64,000 bases of DNA, from NCBI RefSeq assembly GCF_036785885.1, contig NC_092312.1:14588001-14652000 (forward strand). Reading direction: 5' to 3'. This stretch comes from Coffea arabica (taxonomy: Eukaryota > Streptophyta > Magnoliopsida > Gentianales > Rubiaceae). The notes below the pieces were generated by a model. That model was not told the DNA's origin and made no database searches. It saw nothing but the letters and a program-made list of their open reading frames with translations. Within the stretch, counting starts at the first letter, position 1. Each line of letters begins with the position of its first letter. This document shows, one piece after another, positions 51,301-60,179 of this stretch. The translations under genes were made by a program, and so were the position numbers.

Positions 51301-54300
51301 CAGCCAAACTTTTTGACTATTTGATGCATGACTTACAATCAAGTCCTTTCTGATATAGCATAGTTGGATCATGGACAACATGCTAGAGTTACCCAATTTC
51401 TGAACATTATCAATTTGACATGTTTTACATGTTTTAAGTGAATTACCCACGGCACCATGTTCATCACTGTTGTCCAGTGAGGATTTACTACTTAGGAGCT
51501 GATAAACAAAATCAATTATTTCTGGCTTATCCTACTACAAATAACATCCTACTCTTAAGCGAAAGAAATTCATTCCTGGTCAGTCTCAGAATGTATTTTT
51601 GCTATTCTTTTGGACATATAGGACTGTAACTGTTTTCTGGAAAACAGTGATGGATTAACAACATCAACTGCCTTTTTTGTTAGTGTCTTGGATTACCTGA
51701 TTCTTTAGTGGTTCCAATAGTTGGATTAACATCGATTCTTAAATTATTGGAGAGGGACCTAATTCATCTCTTATGCAATCTAATCTTTGTTTTAATCTGT
51801 GGGTTGGATAGAGGAGCCAATTTGTCCAGCATGTGATAATTTGTAAAATGTGGCAGTTAAGATTTGATCTAAGATCTTCACTTTCTATGAAGTCTGAACA
51901 TCATATTGACATATCCTATCATCTTATAGTTTAAGCTACAAGAGATGAGAATAATTTGTTTCTGTTACACTAACACAAACTTTTAAAGTTAATCCATGAA
52001 TTTTTGTGCTTCAATATATAGTTTTGCTTCTTGCTGTTGTAATTTATAATTTTAAAATTATTCTTCTGAAAGATGGGAACATGCAGGAAAAAGAAAGAAA
52101 CAAAAAAAAAAAAAAAAGAAACAAAAGTTTATCAGATGTAAAACCAATGATCTTGAAGCTTTTCCGCTAGGATTTTTGTTTAGGTGCTTTGAGGTTTCTT
52201 GAACTTCTCCCAACATTATTCGTTGTTGTGCCTTTTGAACCTACAATTATGAAAATTAAATGTTTTTAATCATTGCAAGATTGAGGTTGGAAGCATTAAG
52301 AGACTCCTAACTACTTAGCAATAAAAGTATAATGTAATAAAACTCTTCCTTCTATATACTAATAGATCCAGAACTATAATTATGTGTATTCTCATCATTC
52401 TCCTATTTTCCAGAACTCAATACGAAAATTTCTACACCGAAGAGAGAGAGAGAGAGAGAGAGGACATGAAAGATGTGTTTAATTTCTTTATCTTGTTCTT
52501 ATCCAGAATTGAGAGGGTTAGACTTGCGGACTGGTTTATTTACCTACCGACAAATTAAAGCTGCAACTGACAACTTTAGTGCCACAAATAAGATTGGAGA
52601 AGGTGGTTTTGGAGCAGTGTACAAGGTATATATTGGAAAATATGTATTCTCTAATGATTTATTTTTGTTGGCATGTTTTCTCACATTGTGGATGCTAAGT
52701 TGTCATAAAAATTTAAACATGAAAGTTCAATATTTAGATATTAATAATCTACTTGTGCTCCTAAATTTATTTGGCACTGCAGGGTATGCTATTGGATGGT
52801 ACAGTAATTGCTGTTAAGCAACTTTCTCCAAAATCAAAGCAAGGGAACCGTGAATTTGTGAATGAAATAGGAATGATCTCTGGTCTACTTCATCCGAATG
52901 TTGTCAGATTGTATGGATGTTGCATTGAAGGAGACCAACTATTATTGGTTTATGAGTACTTGGAAAACAATAACCTTGCACGAGCTCTGTTTGGTAGGTT
53001 GATTTCTTTTACAATATTGAGCAAAACATCCAAGTGAAGGTTCAGAAGAAACTAACTTTATGAACTGAAGTATTTCATTCTTTGTGAATATAGAAGAACA
53101 AATGTAGCAGTTGAGATTTAAGATGTCCATGCAAGCATGTCATTTGTTATTTCCCCGCATGTTACAGGTCCACAGGACTTGCAGCTCGAATTGGACTGGT
53201 CAACCAGGCAAAAAATATGTATTGGAATAGCCAAAGGTTTATCTTTCCTACATGACGAGTCAGCTCTAAAAATTGTTCATCGAGACATCAAAACCAACAA
53301 TATTCTCCTTGATAAAGAACTCAATCCAAAAATTTCTGACTTTGGTTTAGCCAAACTTGTTGAGGAGGAGAACACACACATTAGCACCAGAGTCGCAGGA
53401 ACGATGTGAGTTCCAATTTTCTTCCTTAATCTGCAAATACTGTTGCTTATTGTTGGATGATGTAGTATCATGTGATTGGACTCGAAACTAGGTCAATTTG
53501 TGATTCTTCTGCAAGTCAACATCACTTGGTCGGAACTCAACTTATTGCAGAAAGTGGAAACAATTAGAAATGTGAAAAAGAATCCACCAAATTATTAGAA
53601 ACTGACATGATTAATTTCACTTCACAATTTCATGTCCATGAATTCTCAATATTTTGTTCTTCATATAAACATCTGATGAAGGATTTAAAAAACAAGTTTT
53701 TGAGCTTCAATGGCAATATGCACCTTTCAAATTTATTCTAGGGAAGAGGCTTTTCAAGTGTCAATGAGACTTGGCATAACAATGTCCCTGATTAGGAGTT
53801 GATAGGACTAAAGTTAGCATATTTTGTAAATTTTCTGTGCGCACCTCATGCTGCCTCACTTTTTCTTTATAGAGATTCACAGATAATATTGTAGGCTACC
53901 ATGTTTAATGTAACCGAAAATATGGAACTTTAGTTTCTTGATTTTATGCTCAGAAAATATACATGCTTCAGACATAATTAAGAGGAATATTTCATTCTAC
54001 AGAGGGTATATGGCACCTGAATATGCACTATGGGGCTACTTAACGTACAAAGCAGATGTGTACAGCTTCGGGATAGTCGCATTGGAAATTGTAGCTGGAA
54101 AGAGCAACATGTCGTACCGCCCAAGCGAGGATTATGTTTGTCTTCTTGATTGGGTAAGAAACCAATTCTTCTTTCTTAAACAACCAGAAAATACCAATAA
54201 GGTGGATGAGCTGAGGGGGTCTATATTCTTTCCATTAAATTGGGGTAGTGGAAGGGGTATCAGGCAGGGATGGTTAAACCATACGCATCTTTGGCCCCCC

Positions 54301-54799
54301 AACGCTCCTCTTAGTTATGAAAATTATAAGTTTTTTTATGAAATCCAGTATTCAGAAAGCTGTTATTAAGATTGAAATGATCAATCTCTTTCTTTCTTGC
54401 TCTAGTTTATATAGCCGTATTCTCACAATCTGTATCCTCTGGTCGTGCCAGGCCCTTGTTCTGCAGCAAAGAGGAAGTTTGGTGGAGCTAGTGGATCCGC
54501 GGTTAGGTTCCAATATTAGCGAGGGAGAGGCTATAAGAATGATCAAAGTGGCTCTTCTATGCACTAATCCATCTCCTGCACTTAGGCCTACCATGTCTGC
54601 GGCGCTTGGCATGCTTGAAGGTCGTATCAGTACTCAGGAGTTCAGCTCAGATCCAAGTGTCTATAATGATGGATTAAATCTTCAAGGACTGCGAGACAAG
54701 TATGATGAGTTGCAATTCAGTTCAATTGATCCACAGTCATTTTCCACTTCATCTGACACAAAAGAAAGTAGCGCCTTGACTTCCAGTACTGACAGATAG
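42323..54799 (+). CDS. LRR-malectin receptor-like kinase 2 (LRR-VIII-2 type), 24 exons, 1004 aa
   Basis: Tandem paralogue of the preceding kinase gene, with the same exon order and phases. Exons: 42323-42452, 43892-44069, 45062-45133, 45224-45292, 45375-45446, 45588-45659, 45767-45838, 45945-46013, 46093-46164, 46265-46336, 46419-46490, 46925-46993, 47405-47470, 49591-49656, 49742-49777, 49883-49926, 50164-50540, 50616-50814, 51146-51286, 52507-52625, 52783-52993, 53168-53405, 54003-54153, 54452-54799. An optional 24-bp microexon lies at 47069-47092. The order is signal peptide (about 1-35), cap, LRRs, malectin domain (about 411-603), membrane helix (about 614-638) and kinase with [10 protein letters not shown], Lys701, HRD Asp799 and DFG Asp817, so all catalytic residues are kept. 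The Ser-rich tail ends SSTDR. Its likely role is cell-surface signalling in immunity or development; the ligand is unknown. Confidence 0.93.
44462..45055 (+). repeat. Imperfect tandem duplication (about 310 bp) in intron 2 of kinase 2
   Basis: CAACTAAG starts both units, at 44462 and 44772. Both then run through TCTAATGAAGTTTAAT-like, CTCTTTTAA-AAGAA and TTTAGATT segments in the same order. Several indels separate the copies. Confidence 0.65.
47069..47092 (+). other. Candidate 24-nt microexon of kinase 2
   Basis: Between exons 12 and 13 a 24-nt block is bounded by a strong acceptor (CTGTATGCAG|AAAT) and a perfect-consensus donor (AAC|GTAAGT). Inclusion keeps the frame and adds eight residues (reading INKCLMKL, then Thr), giving 1012 aa. 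Skipping it gives a Met-Tyr-Leu-Thr junction that matches the LRR of the paralogue better. It may be an alternatively spliced exon or a pseudoexon. Confidence 0.45.
52444..52463 (+). repeat. (GA)n run in an intron of kinase 2
   Basis: A GA dinucleotide run of about 20 bp, 43 bp upstream of the exon that carries the kinase Gly loop. Confidence 0.85.
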
Positions 54800-56228
54800 A
54801 TAGACAAGTAGTATAGTTGTAAATCAACTTAATTTCATTTGATGCAAGAGAAAGTAATGCACCGTCAACATCTTCTGAGGATATCGATACTGTAAACCTT
54901 ACTTCTCAATTATAAAGTTCAGGAAAGTGTGATTCAAATCCGTAAGATTTTAGAGGCAGCATTTCTCTGCAGAGGTCCTACTTTAGGCTGCAAAAATCTT
55001 GCTCTGAATTCTTTTTGCGAATCAGTTTATCTCCTTACTGAGATTTAACATGTCCTGCTTTTCTACTTGAAGAAAAGAACATTTGGCCTTCTTAAACCAC
55101 CATAAAATGAGGAAGAGAAATATATATATATATTTTTTTTTAAAAAGGAAAGGAAAAGAAGAACAAAAGTTGTTGGATGCTCATTTAAAAGTACCGGTAA
55201 TAACTCACGTGCGTTGCATGTGAATATATTTTTCCAAGATCTAAAGCCTTTAATATGCTAAATTTCTATGTAAAACTTTGATTATTGGCATAATAATATA
55301 ATCTAAGAAACTATATAATAAAAAAATTAAGCAATTGGTAGTTGTACAAAACGTTTATTGTATACAAAGCAATTAAAAATTTATTGTGCATTTAGTAAAA
55401 CTCTGAAGATAGAAGATTATCATATTTAAGCTAAGTTGTTGGTATAATATTGATTAAGGAACCATATAATAAGTAAAATTAGATAATTGCTAGTTGTACG
55501 AAACATTTATTATATACAAAGCGATTAAAAGTTTAATAAGCATTCTACAATCACAAGACTCTGAAAATGGAAGATTATTGTTCCGTATCTTACTTGGATT
55601 GTGACATTAAGAAGATGAAAATTTCTATAATGTGTCAAACTAGTGCATCCAATAAAACCTGAGCAAATTCTCATTTGAATACAACACATTTTTATCAATT
55701 TTAGTAGTTGTAAACCTTTTTTGTTATATTTTTTTATAATAATCGATAATTTTTTTTTGGAGTTTTCTTAATCAATATGACATAAAATAGTGAATTTAAT
55801 CATCAATTTAACCATTTGTCTTCTCATTAACTATTTATAACCTTTTGTCTTCTTATTAATTGTGATTTTTTTAAACCAATATGTATACAAAAATATATAG
55901 TTAACTTTAATTCTCACACATAACAATATAATAATTGGAGAAAATTTGGGAAAAGCAGGAGAGCTGAAGGAGGGAGCCCAGAAAATAAGAAGGATGAGAG
56001 GAATAAAAGTGATTACAGCAGCAATGGAGGAGCGGCAAAGGCTTCCAAATTGATTGAGCCATGTCCTTGTGAACTTGGTACTGGCTATGCTCAGCCTTGT
56101 TTGTCTACGAAATTCGCACGGCGCAGCCCATACCATTTACAGCCATTGGATTTGAGCCAATTTACAGAAAGAAACCCTATATTTTCACTTTTAACATGCG
56201 TAAATGAAAGTAGATGTTCAATGATGGG
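54800..56228. other. 3' flank of kinase 2 and intergenic region
   Basis: The first 115 bp contain a coding-like echo of the kinase C-terminus (54835-54915). Further on there is a tandem repeat (55285-55585). A hairpin-like CACGTGCGTTGCATGTG near 55198-55214 recalls the Helitron hairpin at 15.7 kb but lacks a CTRR end. The 55831-56136 and 56050-56259 frames are not supported. Confidence 0.55.
55285..55585 (+). repeat. Two-copy tandem repeat, period about 154 bp
   Basis: Units start with TTGGCATAATA (55285) and TTGGTATAATA (55439). They share TAGTTGTAC-AAAC-TTTATT-TATACAAAGC-ATTAAAA and CTCTGAA-AT-GAAGATTAT blocks in order. Divergence is noticeable and function unknown. Confidence 0.7.
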
Positions 56229-57602
56229 TGACAGGTTATTGAAACCTATGCAACAATAAAAACCTGCTTAATTAAAATTAATTTCTGTAGATAGTGGTAA
56301 GCATGGTCGAATCCACAGGAACTTGGTGTAACTGTTTCTTTTCAAATTCACAGTAGCAAAGGGGGTGTTTTTATGCAGAAGGTGACAATCAAAGTAAGTC
56401 AATTAAAATCTAAAAAGCTACTAAAAATTAAATAACAAATTACTAAAATCAAATGGTGATAATTAAGGATCTAGTCAAGAAATAACTTCAGCAATGGTGC
56501 ACCTAATTGATCATCGAAACAAACGCAATTCCAATTATTTATCAATAAATAGGTTATAACTACCAAACAAGCGATGTCAGTCAACTCCTCCTTACTGTGT
56601 TGGTGATTAAGGTACGCCCGTTAATCACTGCTCTAATTGAGAAATAATCCTAAGTACGCACGTAAGATTTAATTTCCCAATTGCCTTGCGTATTAGAGGA
56701 GCCCTATTCTAACTAAATAACGCACTACCAGGGTTATTGTAGATTAGCCCGCGTATTCTCCTGACACAAATCTAATCATGCCAGTTGTCACTATTTTGAG
56801 GTAATTAAACAATTACGGATTTAATACCTCAATTGACAATAGATTATTAAATTAACTAATTATCCGGATCCAAGACAATCAATTAATTAAACAATCATAA
56901 GCACTGTAACCAGGAAATATGCGAATACCAATAAATAAAAAGAAATGACAGAATTAAATCGATCTCACAATTTTTAGGCGAACCAAAACCTCCGTTGTCC
57001 CTCGGCTAGATTGAGAAAATTAGCTCATGTTCGATGCGAAAACCCACAAGAAATTGTAAAGAGAGCCGCGGCCGTTGTCCCTTGAAATTGGGGAAATTCA
57101 ATTCAGTTCCAATGTTTGAAAAGATAGCAAAGCTACAGCAATTGATTCTATGGTTTCTACTTGTCCAATCATACGAGAAGGAAAAGGAAAAGCTACTTGA
57201 GCCCACAAGGAAAAGTCAAAAGACTAAGCTAAAAAGTTGTCTGCCATTGTTTGCTCTATTCCTATCTAATGTCCTCAAGGCTGTGCGGTGGCTCTCCTTC
57301 CAGAGAGGAAGAAGCCTCTCGACCTCCCTAGGTTTGCTTTCTTTTCCCTTTTTTAGTTGCTGTCTTCGGTCAAAATTACCAAAAAGGTCGTGGCTTGATA
57401 TTCCAAAAATATCCCTGAATGCCTGCTACTTGAATTCTGTCTTGATAATTGTCAAATGGGCACTTGTTACGATATTTTCGTTCTACTCCCTGAAATAAAT
57501 GCAAAATACTAAAAGTGAGTAAAATTCAACAATTAATTCACGTCAAGTCAGGTAATAGGGGAAATTAATTATAAAATAAATGATAAAATTACAACCTATC
57601 AA
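56229..57602 (-). repeat. 3' LTR of the retrotransposon
   Basis: A 1374-bp LTR bounded by TGACAGG and CCTATCA. It is uninterrupted and serves as the reference for the split 5' LTR: its stretch TTATCCGGATCCAAGACAAT at 56862-56881 is the exact pre-insertion site of the nested element. Confidence 0.85.
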
Positions 57603-57613
57603 TTCCCCCCACA
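57603..57613 (-). other. Polypurine tract of the retrotransposon
   Basis: On the minus strand the purine-rich GTGGGGGGAAT immediately precedes the 3' LTR, the expected position for priming plus-strand DNA synthesis. Confidence 0.75.
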
Positions 57614-58739
57614 TCTAAACCATGCTTGTCCTCAAGTATGATAACAACAAACAAACACCAATATTTGACAATGGTCATTGCTCCGTCTAGCATATTGTCA
57701 AGATACCAAGAAAAACATATATCAAGTATGGGTGATCAAGATCCAAGAAACATCACTTCGGTTAGCTTTTAAACCACAAACTCCTTTAATTTCATATTAA
57801 CTAATCTAAGAAAAAGGAATGACGGGCAACATTTATCAGCAAATGGTCCAACTATTAACCAAAATTTCAACATTAAATCCATAAATCGGCAAGCTGACTT
57901 TTATTATATACTAATACAACTTTCACTTTTTATTACATTTTTCTACTTTTCTCTTTTTTTTTTTCTTTTTTTTTTGTTTTTCTCAATAGTAACAAAGGAC
58001 TTGGTCATTAGCCATTGGAGCCTTTTGACGCGAACTCTGACATTTGTTAGATGAAAGAGCCCGGTTACTCAGCTTCTATCGCCACGTGACCTCGCACTCA
58101 TAGCAATTACTATTTTTTAACGCGAGAATCGACACTTTTGGTGAAAATCTCCGGTTATTCGGTAGTAAATACTAGCGGAGTATAGTCAACTCTTATTCAC
58201 AGCCAAATAACACCAAAAATTCAAAATAACACAAAAATCAAAAGGAAATTTGCAGCCGCTAGCCTCATTTTCAAATATGGAGAACTAAGATTAATAACCG
58301 GACCAATTTACATGAAAATGCCAATAGTCATTCCCTATGCCTTAGGAAAGTTAACCAAAAATTATAAAAGTCACACAGTCATCGATATTTACCACAGAGA
58401 TATTCTTAGACTCAACCACATCCACTTGATACACTTCCATTACTAAAACTTGGCAATAGCAGAAATAGAGGCAATAACCCAACATCAAACTTGGCATTAC
58501 ATACGAGCTAATCACTAAAAAGAAAAAAAGAAAATGAACGAAAGATGGACAAATAACAAACTAAAAAGAAAGAAAAAAAAATCTGAAAGCTCAAAACTAA
58601 ACACACTAGCACCATAACTGCTCCCTCCACACCTAAGTCCTACATTGTTCTCAATGGAGGAAACAAAGCAATTTAGAAGACAACGAAACTTCCCTCAAAT
58701 CGGGTCAAAGTGGTGGTCTAAAAGGGAGAGGAGAAGCTG
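57614..58739 (-). other. Non-coding internal part of the retrotransposon
   Basis: No pol domain or other ORF was recognised. T-rich and A-rich runs (for example 57950-57975) break all frames. The sequence starts with a stretch resembling ACATCTAAACCATGCTTGTC on the plus strand, common next to the polypurine tract in such elements. Confidence 0.5.
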
Positions 58740-58769
58740 GCGGTGTCAGCTGTGGGAGAACTTTCCCGT

Positions 58770-58995
58770 GAACGTGACGCGGGCGCGTCAAAAGGGCAAG
58801 AACCCTTTTGATCATGAGCTCTCCATACAACATGACGCGGGCACGTCATGAGGGCAAGAACCCCTTCTGACGATTCTGACCATGTGCTCTTCATACATCA
58901 TGGCGCGGGCATGTTATGAAGACAATAATCCCTTCTGACGATTCTGACCGTGAGCTCTCCATACGTCATGACGCGGGCGCGTTATGACAGAAGGA
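58770..58995 (-). repeat. GC-rich tandem repeat with TGACGCGGGCGCGTCA-type palindromes
   Basis: Four imperfect units of about 65-75 bp. Each carries GACGCGGGC(G/A)CGTCA or a decayed form, then GGCAAGAACCCCTT, CTGACGATTCTGACC and a GAGCTCTCCATAC block. It is by far the most GC-rich stretch of the area, inside the retrotransposon downstream of its ORF. Confidence 0.8.
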
Positions 58996-59162
58996 CACTT
59001 ACAAATCATTAAAAACGAAAATTGAAACCAGAAATCAGTCAAACTCAAGAAAAACATATTTAAACTAACAAACAAAATTGAACAAATAACTAAAAGAAAT
59101 TGGGTTGCCTCCCAATGAGCGCCTTTCTTTAATATTTTTGGCTAGACATTTTCATGTTTTGT

Positions 59163-59936
59163 TCATGGAGGATAAAATCTTGTGACTCGTCTTAATGTTT
59201 TATCCTCTATATAGTCCTGATAGCCCTCGTAAATAGAGTAATCCTTGGGCACACGAGTCACGGTCTTCCATGGACTAGTTGATGGCGCCAAATAATTAAT
59301 CAGTGATCTCCATTCTTCATCCATTCCTCCATCAAGAGCATTCAACGGTTCAAGATATTTGACCATAACTACTCTTAACTCATTTCTGCAATGAGACTCA
59401 AACACTTCCGGTATAACAAAATCAATCTCATTAACAAAAGTTATAGAGTAAGAGTCAGGGGAATATAGATTAAGGGATGGAGTGGGTGTCATCGCATTTA
59501 GTAATTGCTCACTGAATTCGTTCAGTAGGGTAATTTGATGTTGGAATCTCATGTCTTCCACTTCAACTTCCTTTTCAACTGCATCTTTGAATCCTCCTTC
59601 TTGAGACTCTTGCAGTTCCATATCACTTGTCAGGATAATTGCACTCTCACCTTCCTTAGAGTCATTGATGGTCTGTGAGGGCAATTCTGACATGAATGAC
59701 GATTGTTGAGACTCTTGCTGTTGAAAACTCATTGACCCCTTTTCATAATTAACACTGGAGTTATCTCACCATCCTTGATCATACCGGTTTGAATAAGGGT
59801 CATACCACATTTGAGATCGAGGTGAAAAATCTCCAAATTTTTTTTTGAGATAGTCACTCAGGTAGTCTTGATATTCGGGGCACATACCGGCCAAATGATC
59901 CCTGGCATAACAAATTTCATAGGTTGCAGCAGCCAT
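59163..59936 (-). pseudogene. Gag-like ORF of the LTR retrotransposon, one in-frame stop
   Basis: Starting from an ATG at 59936 the frame runs 56 codons, hits a TGA (59768-59766, where a Trp-like codon might have stood) and continues in the same frame for 200 more codons, ending in RFYPP. The intact downstream part alone is 189 aa from a second Met at 59732. It is acidic and Gln/Ser/Glu-rich with no zinc knuckle, protease or polymerase motif. Its place just after the primer-binding site makes a gag-like or accessory role likely. No confident domain match can be given from sequence reading alone. Confidence 0.55.
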
Positions 59937-60155
59937 TCTTTCTCTAAGAGAGTTTAATGCCTATGAATATGCAAACTTAGAAAAAAAATAAGCTTTATTG
60001 CCTTCCCTGGAAACAAAATCCAGTCTATCACCAAAATACGGAGTGTTAGAAACCATAAACTATATATAAAAAAATAAGAGAAAAATAAATTAAAAAAAAT
60101 AAATAAAAATAAAAACAAGATGAACTTAAAAAAAAAACAAATTAATCTGGTACCA

Positions 60156-60173
60156 GTCCCCAGCAACGGCGCC
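60156..60173 (-). other. Primer-binding site of the retrotransposon
   Basis: The minus strand reads TGGCGCCGTTGCTGGGGA, five bases after the end of the 5' LTR. One base differs from the common TGGCGCCGTTGCCGGGGA form of Ty3 elements. It fixes the element's orientation as minus. Confidence 0.85.
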
Positions 60174-60179
60174 AAAAAT

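Noticed and set aside
55195..55217. Second Helitron end
   Set aside because: The hairpin-like CACGTGCGTTGCATGTG is imperfect and no CTRR follows at the right distance.
57034..57498. 154-aa open frame on the + strand
   Set aside because: Lies within the LTR, opposite the element's strand, with no motif; treated as chance.
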